DNA from: an uncultured Marinilabiliaceae bacterium
Lineage (GTDB): Bacteria; Bacteroidota; Bacteroidia; Bacteroidales; Marinilabiliaceae
NCBI GenBank assembly: GCA_905235955.1
Contig: CAJONN010000017.1
Location: forward strand, 1 to 16,084
Length of the DNA: 16,084 nucleotides
Direction: 5' to 3'
Shown here: in pieces, positions 8,933 to 15,244 of the stretch
Position numbering within the stretch: position 1 is the first letter of the stretch
Layout of the letters: the number at the start of each line of letters is the position of its first letter
Program-made: the position numbers and the translations under genes
Notes under the pieces: generated by a model
The model's database searches: none
What the model was told of the DNA's origin: nothing
Seen by the model: only the letters and a program-made list of their open reading frames with translations

Positions 8933-9466
8933 TTACAATTCGATGAGTCCTTCAGGTAGGTCAAAAAGTATGGTTTTTTGTTTGTCGTCGATGTTGGCAA
9001 TTAGTTCGTCGGCAATGGGTACTAATATTTCATCGTCGTTGTGGTTGATGACGAAGAGTGGGTTGGCACCTACCTGATTGTCGATATCGGTAATAATGCC
9101 AATGTAGCCAGCCTGTTTGTCGGTAGCGCTATAGCCTATCAGGAAGCCGGTAGAGATGTTGTTGGTAGCAATGTCGGCAATGTCGTCGGTCCATTCGCGT
9201 CGAATGTATACGTTGCAACCCGATAGGCGGCGAGCATCGTCGTGTGAGGCAACGAATTCAAATTTTACAAGCACTTCTTCGTTGCTTTTGATGCGCACCT
9301 CTTCTGCGTAGAATGGCACAAGTCCGCCATCGATTTCGAGTAGTAGAAATTCGTAGCAAAGGTCGTCGGCACAGAAGCCCGTATCGGCTCTTACCACAAC
9401 CTCACCGCCAACGCCATGTGGCTTGGCTATAAGTCCAACTTTTACACATTCTTCTTTTTCTGTCAT
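8933..9466 (-). CDS. rimM: Ribosome maturation factor RimM
   Basis: RimM binds the 30S subunit, through S19 in E. coli, and assists folding of the 16S rRNA head region. The 177-residue product shows the N-terminal RimM beta-barrel (KVGLIAKPHGVGGEVVV, about 9-25) and a C-terminal PRC-barrel with the usual LVPIADELIANID stretch (about 148-160). Length is typical. It is the first gene of the minus-strand group, with a promoter-like TATCTTTG box 26 bp upstream of its ATG. In many bacteria rimM neighbours trmD and rpsP; here it is followed by prfB instead. Start ATG 9466 gives the expected N terminus. Confidence 0.95.
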   Translation of the reverse strand: MTEKEECVKVGLIAKPHGVGGEVVVRADTGFCADDLCYEFLLLEIDGGLVPFYAEEVRIKSNEEVLVKFEFVASHDDARRLSGCNVYIRREWTDDIADIATNNISTGFLIGYSATDKQAGYIGIITDIDNQVGANPLFVINHNDDEILVPIADELIANIDDKQKTILFDLPEGLIEL

Positions 9467-9491
9467 CAGCTAATGAGATAAAAATGCAGTG

Positions 9492-9499
9492 CAAAGATA
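9492..9499 (-). promoter_or_regulatory. Candidate promoter -7 box of the rimM-led operon
   Basis: The minus strand reads TATCTTTG, a full match to the Bacteroides -7 consensus TAnnTTTG, 25 bp before the rimM ATG. That leaves a short leader of about 15-20 nt. No good TTG -33 element is visible. The flanking bases extend the match with the plus-strand promoter to TATCTTTGCA. Confidence 0.6.
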
Positions 9500-9575
9500 A
9501 GGATTATGATGGTTTTTTTGCATAGAAGTTGTATGGTGTCGTTGTAAAAAACTTTCGTATTCTCTGTGTATTCAT

Positions 9576-9619
9576 ACTTGTGAAAGTTGAGAAAATAATC
9601 TTTCTTGAGTTTCGCAAGT
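9576..9619. repeat. Imperfect hairpin formed by two copies of the outer repeat
   Basis: Arms 9576-9594 (begins ACTTGTGAAAG) and 9601-9619 (ends TTTCGCAAGT) pair at 15 of 19 positions around a six-base loop ATAATC. It marks the left border of the palindromic element and suggests the outer repeat itself exists as inverted pairs. Confidence 0.7.
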
Positions 9620-9648
9620 AAAGTAGCTCCGAAGGAGCGAAAGAATAC

Positions 9649-9681
9649 AGGCAGTGGTGTAGCGAAGCGAAACCACTGCTA
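9649..9681. repeat. 33-base inverted repeat, left copy
   Basis: This unit is an exact inverted copy of 9786-9818. Each copy is also a hairpin by itself: GCAGTGGT at 9651-9658 pairs with ACCACTGC at 9672-9679 around a 13-base loop containing AGCGAAGCGA. The two copies can therefore either fold separately or pair with each other. Confidence 0.93.
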
Positions 9682-9703
9682 ATTATGCGCCCTCCACAAT
9701 ATT

Positions 9704-9722
9704 AGCCCCGAAGGGGCGAAAG
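9704..9722. repeat. Inner GAAGGGG repeat, left copy
   Basis: The sequence AGCCCCGAAGGGGCGAAAG contains a 5-bp stem (GCCCC/GGGGC) with a GAA loop. It is mirrored at 9747-9765 with 18 of 19 positions matching; the single difference still allows a G-U pair in RNA. Confidence 0.9.
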
Positions 9723-9746
9723 AACAATAACTCACAATTGCTGTCA

Positions 9747-9765
9747 CTTTCGCCCCTTCAGGGCT
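9747..9765. repeat. Inner GAAGGGG repeat, right (inverted) copy
   Basis: Inverted partner of 9704-9722, reading CTTTCGCCCCTTCAGGGCT on the plus strand. Only about 24 bases separate the two copies, and they form the core of the large palindrome. Confidence 0.9.
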
Positions 9766-9785
9766 CTTGTCCGTTGGTTGATTTG

Positions 9786-9818
9786 TAGCAGTGGTTTCGC
9801 TTCGCTACACCACTGCCT
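9786..9818. repeat. 33-base inverted repeat, right copy
   Basis: Exact reverse complement of 9649-9681, including both self-complementary ends (GCAGTGGT at 9788-9795 and ACCACTGC at 9809-9816). A perfect match over 33 bases in non-coding DNA suggests recent origin, gene conversion or selection on the structure. Confidence 0.93.
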
Positions 9819-9860
9819 ATGGTCTATCGCCCTTTCAGGGCTTATTTTCTGTATATTTTC

Positions 9861-9876
9861 ACTTGCGAAACTTAAG
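9861..9876. repeat. Right outer repeat of the palindromic element
   Basis: ACTTGCGAAACTTAAG is the inverted counterpart of the left outer repeat (9604-9619). Its reverse complement matches 15961-15976 at 15 of 16 positions, so the motif is dispersed rather than unique to this element. Confidence 0.8.
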
Positions 9877-9909
9877 GTATGCGAATTATGGTAGTTACAA
9901 CATTATCTA

Positions 9910-9917
9910 TATCTTTG
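9910..9917 (+). promoter_or_regulatory. Candidate promoter -7 box of the plus-strand operon
   Basis: TATCTTTG matches the Bacteroides -7 consensus TAnnTTTG and lies 28 bp before the ATG of the small membrane protein at 9946. A TTA at 9886-9888 is the best, imperfect, -33 candidate. The extended 10-mer TATCTTTGCA is identical to that of the rimM promoter on the other strand. Confidence 0.6.
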
Positions 9918-9945
9918 CATATTAAAACAGAGATTTCAGACAATT

Positions 9946-10158
9946 ATGATAAAGATATTTCTTGCCATATTGCCTCTGTTGGCTATAGCAATGTTGTTTT
10001 TGGCGGTGCGCATTTTGCTCAAAAAGGGTGGCACATTTCATTCGCAACACGTTGGTCAGAGCAAGGCTATGCGCCAGCGAGGTATACATTGTGTGCAGTC
10101 GTTAGACCGATTGGAACATGCCTCAAAGCTCAATGTCAATGAAGATATGCTCCATTAA
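9946..10158 (+). CDS. Small conserved membrane-anchored protein of unknown function
   Basis: The 70-residue product has one hydrophobic N-terminal segment (about 3-24, leader-like or a membrane anchor) followed by RILLKKGGTFHSQHVGQSKAM and RQRGIHCVQSLDRLEH. I recall small Bacteroidetes proteins with the same layout: a membrane segment, a KK-G-F---HV--(N/S)KA(L/M)---GI-C--S-DR core and a single cysteine, here C49. No function is known to me. The gene follows a good promoter-like box by 28 bp and precedes the GT-C gene by 21 bp, so it is probably the first gene of the operon. The overlapping frame at 9879-10142 starts upstream of the -7 box and lacks these features. The tail should face the cytoplasm under the positive-inside rule, because the basic residues follow the helix. 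Confidence 0.75.
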   Translation: MIKIFLAILPLLAIAMLFLAVRILLKKGGTFHSQHVGQSKAMRQRGIHCVQSLDRLEHASKLNVNEDMLH

Positions 10159-10179
10159 ATTCTATAATTATTTCATTTT

Positions 10180-11859
10180 ATGAAAGATAAAAACGCTCAA
10201 GTTGGCTCTGCTTCCAACTTTTTTGCCTCTCATGCCAACGTTATAGCTATAGCGCTTACAATTCTGACATTTTTTGTAGGGTTGCTGCTTTTCAATGTGC
10301 GTGTTGATGAAGGTGGCGACGATAGTACATACATCACTCGTGCCATCGACTTGGTTGGTAGCGGCACTTATCCTACTTATCAGGGTCCGCTCTATCCGAT
10401 GTTTTTGGCCATTTTTGTGGCAATATTTGGTGCCAACGTAGTTTTACTCAAGTTTACATCGCTACTGCTCGTTGCAGCTTCGCAATATATATTCTATCGT
10501 ATGCTTAGAGGTAGAGTGGGCGATAGGGCTATATTTGCCGTTATGGGGCTTATGAGCATCAACTCTATTGTGCTCTTCTTTGGCAGTATGACCTATTCTG
10601 AGGCACTTTTCACTGTGGTGCAATATCTCTTTTTTGCCACAATATTGCGTTGTGCATCGATAGTTGCAACCAACAAAAAAAGTGAATTGCTAAGTACTAT
10701 TCCGCCAGCAGTACTTGTTGTTTTGGCATATCTCATTCGCACTGTTGGCTTCGGTCTTGGCATAGTGGGCGTTGTTTTTCTCTGCATACAGCGCAAATAT
10801 TTGCGTGCTGCAATGTTTGTAGGAGCTATGGCACTTACACTTATGCTCTGGATGGGTATACGCTATGCCGTTTGGGGCGAAGTGAAGTCAGACAATAGGC
10901 AAATAGAGTCGCTAATGCAAGTGCACCCTTATCAAGCAGAAGATGGGCAAGAGACAATAGCCGGATATGCAGGCAGAGTGGTTGACAATTCGAACCTCTA
11001 CATCTCAAAGCATCTGATGCGCATACTCGGACTACACAAAGCCGACGACCGCAGCACAAGTGGCGTTGTAACCCTGCTATTCTATTTGCTTTTTGGCTAT
11101 GGCGCTTATAGGGTATGGCGCAGAGGCAATGTGGCACTGCAACTAATGGTAGTGTCGTCGGTTGTAATGCTGGGCATCACATTTGTAGTGTTGCAAGCCT
11201 TGTGGGACCAAGTGAGGCTTGTGGTGCCATACGTAGCGCCAGCATTGCTCATAGTGCTTTTTGCTCTGATGGAGATATTGCGCATAGTGTTGAAAAGCAA
11301 AGCAGAACTTGTAATGAGCTGTTTGGTAGGTGTTTGCGGAATGTTTGTTCTTTCGCAAACAATATCCAAAATAGATATGCCAACTCTCCGGCGAAACTTA
11401 AAAGGCGATATGCTCTATGGTTATACGCCCGACTGGTACAACTATCTGAGCGTTTGCAAAGAGGTTTATAACCAATTGCCACAAGATGCATACGTAGCTT
11501 GTCGCAAGCCCAATATGGCACGCATATATTCTGGTGGACACAAATTTTTTGGCATATACAACTTCTACACCGAAGATGCTGACGAACTTGTTGACAACCT
11601 AAAAGAACACAACGTTACGCACATCATAGTAGCAAGTTTGCGCCGCGATCCGCTCATACCCAACGATCAGGTTATCAATACCATACATCGCTACATGAAG
11701 TTTGTTATGGATAAATATCCAAACGCCTTTGAACTTTGCGGACAATGTGGAAGCGAAGGCAACGAACCAACCTATCTGTTTGCCGTCAGATATGACTACA
11801 TAGAGGCAATGCGAGCACATTTGGCAACATCTGCCAACAAGGAGGATAGCTATGAATAA
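10180..11859 (+). CDS. GT-C family membrane glycosyltransferase (ArnT/PMT/GT39-like)
   Basis: The 559-residue integral membrane protein has about ten hydrophobic segments between residues 20 and 395 and a soluble C-terminal part (about 400-559), probably periplasmic. The first extracytoplasmic loop after helix 1 contains VDEGGDDSTYITRA (42-55), with acidic residues D43, E44, D47 and D48, the hallmark position of the GT-C catalytic acids. This is followed by YPTYQGPLYPMFLA, typical of GT39-like enzymes. Such enzymes take a sugar from a polyprenyl-phosphate carrier and transfer it to lipid A, protein or another acceptor; the acceptor cannot be read from sequence. The next gene overlaps it by 8 bp and encodes a DPM1-like GT2 domain, a fitting source of the activated sugar. 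Start ATG 10180 is 21 bp after the small membrane protein gene. Confidence 0.85.
   Translation: MKDKNAQVGSASNFFASHANVIAIALTILTFFVGLLLFNVRVDEGGDDSTYITRAIDLVGSGTYPTYQGPLYPMFLAIFVAIFGANVVLLKFTSLLLVAASQYIFYRMLRGRVGDRAIFAVMGLMSINSIVLFFGSMTYSEALFTVVQYLFFATILRCASIVATNKKSELLSTIPPAVLVVLAYLIRTVGFGLGIVGVVFLCIQRKYLRAAMFVGAMALTLMLWMGIRYAVWGEVKSDNRQIESLMQVHPYQAEDGQETIAGYAGRVVDNSNLYISKHLMRILGLHKADDRSTSGVVTLLFYLLFGYGAYRVWRRGNVALQLMVVSSVVMLGITFVVLQALWDQVRLVVPYVAPALLIVLFALMEILRIVLKSKAELVMSCLVGVCGMFVLSQTISKIDMPTLRRNLKGDMLYGYTPDWYNYLSVCKEVYNQLPQDAYVACRKPNMARIYSGGHKFFGIYNFYTEDADELVDNLKEHNVTHIIVASLRRDPLIPNDQVINTIHRYMKFVMDKYPNAFELCGQCGSEGNEPTYLFAVRYDYIEAMRAHLATSANKEDSYE
11839..11845 (+). promoter_or_regulatory. Strong Shine-Dalgarno sequence before the methyltransferase-GT2 gene
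   Basis: AAGGAGG lies 6 bases before ATG 11852, inside the last codons of the GT-C gene. It supports ATG 11852 as the start. Most other starts in the window have A-rich leaders with no such motif, as expected for Bacteroidetes. The same bases encode Lys-Glu in the upstream gene, so coincidence is possible. Confidence 0.55.
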
Positions 11860-13264
11860 CGCTATGCTTCAGTATTTTACCAATGCAGCCAAAGGATGGC
11901 GCAAATATAGGAGTAGGCGTGCTTATTATTGGGACTCAATAACCAACTACTGCAACTACTTTATCCACCCCGACGACAGTGTGCTCGAAGTGGGTTGTGG
12001 CACAGGCGAACTTATTGGCAAAGTAAATGGCAAAAACAAAGTAGGCATCGACTTTTGCGAGGCACTTATTAGTCAGGCCGTTGAAGCACAGCCCAATGTT
12101 GAGTTCCATGTAATGGATGCTGAAAACATTACGCTCAGTAGCACATTCGACGTTGTAATAATATCAAACCTCATAGGCTTTATTGATGATGTTGAACTGG
12201 TTTTCAATCAGATACGCAAAGTGTGCACACCTCGCACACGTGTCATCGTTACCTCGTATAGTAGGCTGTGGGAACCATTGATATGCTTTGCTGAAGCCAT
12301 TGGCATAAAGCGCCGCACACCAGCACAAAACTGGATTTCGCGTCGCGACCTTATCAACTTGCTCTACCTCTCAGGTTTTGAAACCTACCGAGCCAACAGC
12401 AGCATGCTTGTGCCATTCAATATTCCTATTGTTGCACCCTTGTGCAATCGCATTTTGTCGCATCTGCCCATTTTTAGTTGGTTCAATATCAATAATTACA
12501 TATTTGCTCGCCCCATGCCAACAGAAGCTGACTGGGAGAAAAAATATAGCGTTACGGTGCTTGTGCCAGCACGCAACGAGAGTGGCAACATACGCGCAGC
12601 TGTAGAGCGCATACCAGATATGGGCAACCATACCGAAATTATTTTTGTTGAAGGCAACTCAACCGACGATACATGGCAAACCATTTGCCAAGTGCAACAA
12701 GAATATGCTGGCAAGCGCGATATAAAAATATGTCAGCAAGATGGCAAAGGCAAGGGTGATGCCGTGCGCAAAGGCTACTCTATTGCCACCGGCGATGTGC
12801 TTATGATTCTTGATGCCGACCTCACAATGCCACCAGAAGATTTGCCCAAATTCTATCATGCAATAGCTACCGGCAAGGGCGAATTTATCAATGGTGTAAG
12901 GCTTGTTTATCCAATGGAAGATGGCGCAATGCGCACACTCAACACCATTGGCAACCACTTTTTTAGCAAACTCTTCTCGTGGATACTTGAGAGTACTATA
13001 AAAGATACACTTTGTGGCACCAAAGTGATGTTTCGCACCGACTGGTTTAAACTCTCTGAAGGACGCAAATTCTTTGGCGACTTCGACCCCTTTGGCGACT
13101 TCGATATGCTCTTTGGCGCATACAAACTCAACCTCAAAATGGTCGATTTGCCTATCAGATACAAAGAACGAAAATACGGCTCAACCAACATATCGCGCTT
13201 CAAGCATGGCTTGCTCCTGCTCAAGATGAGCGCTTTTGCTGCTACCAAAATACGTTTCAGATAA
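11852..13264 (+). CDS. Methyltransferase - GT2 glycosyltransferase fusion protein
   Basis: The 470-residue protein joins two domains. Residues about 20-215 form a class I SAM-dependent methyltransferase: motif I LEVGCGTGE (45-53), acidic motif II region GIDFCEA (65-71), and motif DVVIISNLIGF (100-110). Residues about 232-470 form a GT-A fold family 2 glycosyltransferase: VLVPARNESGNI (236-247), EGNSTDDTW (267-275), GKGKGDAVRKG (298-308), and the metal-binding DAD at 321-323. The GT2 part resembles dolichyl/polyprenyl-phosphate mannose synthases of the soluble DPM1 type, because no C-terminal membrane helices follow; the end (about 440-470) is basic and amphipathic, possibly a membrane contact. 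It overlaps the GT-C gene by 8 bp, so the two products are likely made together. Whether the methyltransferase acts on the sugar, the lipid or something else is unknown. No stop or frameshift separates the domains. Confidence 0.88.
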   Translation: MNNAMLQYFTNAAKGWRKYRSRRAYYWDSITNYCNYFIHPDDSVLEVGCGTGELIGKVNGKNKVGIDFCEALISQAVEAQPNVEFHVMDAENITLSSTFDVVIISNLIGFIDDVELVFNQIRKVCTPRTRVIVTSYSRLWEPLICFAEAIGIKRRTPAQNWISRRDLINLLYLSGFETYRANSSMLVPFNIPIVAPLCNRILSHLPIFSWFNINNYIFARPMPTEADWEKKYSVTVLVPARNESGNIRAAVERIPDMGNHTEIIFVEGNSTDDTWQTICQVQQEYAGKRDIKICQQDGKGKGDAVRKGYSIATGDVLMILDADLTMPPEDLPKFYHAIATGKGEFINGVRLVYPMEDGAMRTLNTIGNHFFSKLFSWILESTIKDTLCGTKVMFRTDWFKLSEGRKFFGDFDPFGDFDMLFGAYKLNLKMVDLPIRYKERKYGSTNISRFKHGLLLLKMSAFAATKIRFR

Positions 13265-13292
13265 CCAACGCCAAGAAAACGAAACACAACTT

Positions 13293-13766
13293 ATGACACA
13301 ATCAAAAAAAATAGCAGTATTCCCGGGTGCTTTCGATCCGTTTACCATCGGACACGAAAACATAGTGCTCCGAGGACTCAATATCTTCGACGAAATAATT
13401 GTTGCCATAGGCATCAATAGCGAAAAAAATTGCTGTTTCACCATTCAGCAACGCCTCGAACAAATCAAAGCTGTGTTTGCTGATGTGCCACGAGTGCGCG
13501 TTGATAGCTATTCAGGGCTCACTATCGACTATGTGAAGCAGGTGGGCGCAACTCACCTCTTGAGAGGTATTCGGACATCTGCCGACTTTGAATATGAACG
13601 TGCCATAGCACAGGTAAATAAGAAAATGAGCGGTATCGACACAGCTTTTCTTCTCACCATGCCAGAGCACACTCCAATAAATAGCACCATTGTGCGCGAC
13701 ATATTGCGTCATCATGGCGATGCCTCAATGTTTTTGCCCGAAAAACTACGTCATCTATCACTATGA
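13293..13766 (+). CDS. coaD: Phosphopantetheine adenylyltransferase
   Basis: CoaD catalyses the penultimate step of coenzyme A synthesis, joining 4'-phosphopantetheine and ATP to form dephospho-CoA. The 157-residue length is normal. The nucleotidyltransferase motif is FPGAFDPFTIGH (10-21, T/HxGH type). RGIRTSADFEYE (91-102) and the ATP-binding INSTIVRDI (129-137, in place of the common ISSxxVR) follow. The frame is open from 13236, but those 19 extra residues overlap the end of the preceding gene and are unlike the family, so ATG 13293, with an A-rich leader, is chosen. It is 28 bp after the fusion gene and overlaps the next start by 4 bp (ATGA), indicating coupled translation. A housekeeping gene embedded in a glycosylation cluster makes disruption of the operon costly. 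Confidence 0.96.
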   Translation: MTQSKKIAVFPGAFDPFTIGHENIVLRGLNIFDEIIVAIGINSEKNCCFTIQQRLEQIKAVFADVPRVRVDSYSGLTIDYVKQVGATHLLRGIRTSADFEYERAIAQVNKKMSGIDTAFLLTMPEHTPINSTIVRDILRHHGDASMFLPEKLRHLSL

Positions 13767-15241
13767 AACGTTATTTTTTCAAAATATACCTCATTGCAGT
13801 AGCTTTAATAGCTTCAGCTTCAGCTATTTCGGCAGGTAATGTTCGTCTGCATGGCGTGGCTCCCGATTATGCTGGTTATCATATTGAAATATATCGCTAT
13901 GCCGACTATATCACTCATATTCGCGAACTTGTTGGCGTGATGATGGTCGACAGTGTGGGCTCTTTCGACTACTCGTTTGAGGCTGATAGCGTAGAGTATA
14001 TCTTCCTCGACCTTAGTTCATATCACGCTCATCTCTTTGTAGAGGCTGGCATCAACTATGAGGTGATTTTGCCACCATTCCGTTTGCGTCCTGACGCTGA
14101 CCGCTTCAACCCTTTTTATAAGCCTGAAGATATCGAACTTGGCATATCAAACGACAAAAGTCAACTCAACGAAGCCATTCGGAACTACGACCTCTTTTTC
14201 AATGCCCACTATCATAGCAATGCAGTAGATATGGTGCGCTCACGCAATACTCGCAAAGCCGATGAACTTATAGCTCAGTCAGACTCAGTTGCACGCTTGC
14301 AAAAGTGCAATCATCCATATTTCAAAGAGTACGTCAAATATCGCGAAGTGCAGATATATGCTACGCCCCGATTGCGCTCAGCAAGTGCCGTCATTCAGCA
14401 AAAATTTGCTCACGAAGCTGTAGCTTACTCTGTGCCTTCATATTGGGATGCGCTGGGCTTGATAGGGCAAAGCTTCATATCGTCGCACGTGCGCACCAAG
14501 CAAGGTGCTACACTGAAAAAAGTGCTTGGCAATCGTCCGCTCTCCTTTGCCGACATTAGCAATGCCTTGCTTGCCGACACCATTTTTGCCAACAACGAAA
14601 TGCGTGAAGCTTTTATCCTCAAAGGCATCTACGACGGCTACTACACAGGCTATTTCAGTAGCGGACTATCTGATACATTGCTTACTACCGCAACCGAACA
14701 AGCTGTTGGTCAGCACTCTAAGAAAATAGCTCTTGATATTCTGCAGAAGAAAAATAGGCTCAAGCCCGGCACAATGGCGCCCGATTTTACACTGCTTGGG
14801 GCAGATGGCAAAGAACACTCGCTATCTGAACTGCGTGGCAAGTTTGTATATTTGGCATTTATGCACACACAAAACTATAGTTGCCTCAAAGAGATGCCCG
14901 CCCTCTCAGGCATACAGCGCCACTACAAGCGCGACATGTATGTAGTGGGCATAATGACCGATGAAGAGAGCAACCAAATAGGCTCATATTCCAACAATAA
15001 AAAAATAGAGTGGCTCATGCTCTCGTATAATATAATGCAAAATGTAGTGCTCGACTACGGCGTAGAAACAATGCCCTCATACTTCCTCATCGACCCCGAA
15101 GGACGCATATCGCTATCGCCAGCTCCATCGCCGTCAGAAAACTTTGAGCAAACAATAAACAGTGTGATGAAACGATACAAGAGCGAATCGTTGCGTCGCC
15201 GTCCGGAAAAAGAGAAAACCATTTACGACATTGTCAGATAA
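13763..15241 (+). CDS. Exported TlpA/thioredoxin-like protein lacking the CxxC nucleophile
   Basis: The 492-residue product begins with a signal peptide (about 1-24; basic KRYFFK, hydrophobic core, AISA-GN cleavage-like site) and so is probably periplasmic. Residues about 25-330 form an N-terminal region of the type that precedes thioredoxin domains in Bacteroidetes TlpA-like proteins. Residues about 334-470 form a thioredoxin-like AhpC/TlpA fold: GTMAPDFTLLGADGKEHSLSELRGK, the active-site stretch, then the cis-proline ETMPSYFLIDPEG (P438). The usual WCxxC is FMHTQNYSCLKEMP, so only one cysteine (C374, the resolving position) remains and the nucleophilic one is replaced by N371. A normal disulfide-reductase cycle is therefore unlikely; binding, chaperone-like or mixed-disulfide roles remain possible. 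The start overlaps the coaD stop by 4 bp. Confidence 0.85.
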   Translation: MKRYFFKIYLIAVALIASASAISAGNVRLHGVAPDYAGYHIEIYRYADYITHIRELVGVMMVDSVGSFDYSFEADSVEYIFLDLSSYHAHLFVEAGINYEVILPPFRLRPDADRFNPFYKPEDIELGISNDKSQLNEAIRNYDLFFNAHYHSNAVDMVRSRNTRKADELIAQSDSVARLQKCNHPYFKEYVKYREVQIYATPRLRSASAVIQQKFAHEAVAYSVPSYWDALGLIGQSFISSHVRTKQGATLKKVLGNRPLSFADISNALLADTIFANNEMREAFILKGIYDGYYTGYFSSGLSDTLLTTATEQAVGQHSKKIALDILQKKNRLKPGTMAPDFTLLGADGKEHSLSELRGKFVYLAFMHTQNYSCLKEMPALSGIQRHYKRDMYVVGIMTDEESNQIGSYSNNKKIEWLMLSYNIMQNVVLDYGVETMPSYFLIDPEGRISLSPAPSPSENFEQTINSVMKRYKSESLRRRPEKEKTIYDIVR

Positions 15242-15244
15242 ATT

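Larger units (their letters stand above)
9576..9876. repeat. Nested palindromic element (REP/MITE-like)
   Basis: A nearly symmetrical element centred near 9734. Going inward, the left half has an outer repeat AGTTTCGCAAGT (9608-9619), a GCTCC-GAA-GGAGC hairpin (9626-9638), a 33-base unit (9649-9681), and a GCCCC-GAA-GGGGC hairpin followed by GAAAG (9704-9722). The right half repeats these in mirrored order: 9747-9765, 9786-9818, 9829-9841 and 9861-9872. An additional imperfect inverted copy of the outer repeat at 9576-9594 makes a hairpin with 9601-9619. There is no coding capacity, no transposase and no clear target-site duplication. It lies between divergent promoters, so it is not in position to terminate either operon. 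Layout is directly visible; mobility is inferred. Confidence 0.85.
9467..9945. other. Divergent intergenic region between the two operons
   Basis: This 479-bp stretch separates the minus-strand group from the plus-strand group. It holds outward-facing promoter-like boxes near each end (9492-9499 minus, 9910-9917 plus) and the large nested palindromic element between them (9576-9876). Open frames crossing it encode repeat-derived or low-quality sequence, and I see no convincing protein or tRNA gene. Confidence 0.85.

Noticed and set aside
9600..9880. CRISPR array
   Set aside because: The repeats are mirrored rather than in the same orientation, differ in kind, and have no regular spacers.
9600..9880. 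Bidirectional terminator
   Set aside because: Both neighbouring operons are transcribed away from this region, so neither ends here.
9467..9945. dif-like XerCD site to support a terminus
   Set aside because: No convincing 28-base dif-like sequence was found by eye in this or the other intergenic regions; only the skew change hints at a terminus.
9879..10142. Open frame of 87 codons overlapping the small membrane protein gene
   Set aside because: It starts upstream of the promoter-like -7 box at 9910, has no recognisable domain, and overlaps the better supported frame at 9946-10158 with its membrane segment and conserved-looking core.
13236..13292. 19-residue N-terminal extension of CoaD
   Set aside because: It overlaps the end of the preceding fusion gene, does not resemble the family, and ATG 13293 gives the usual short N terminus before FPGAFDP.
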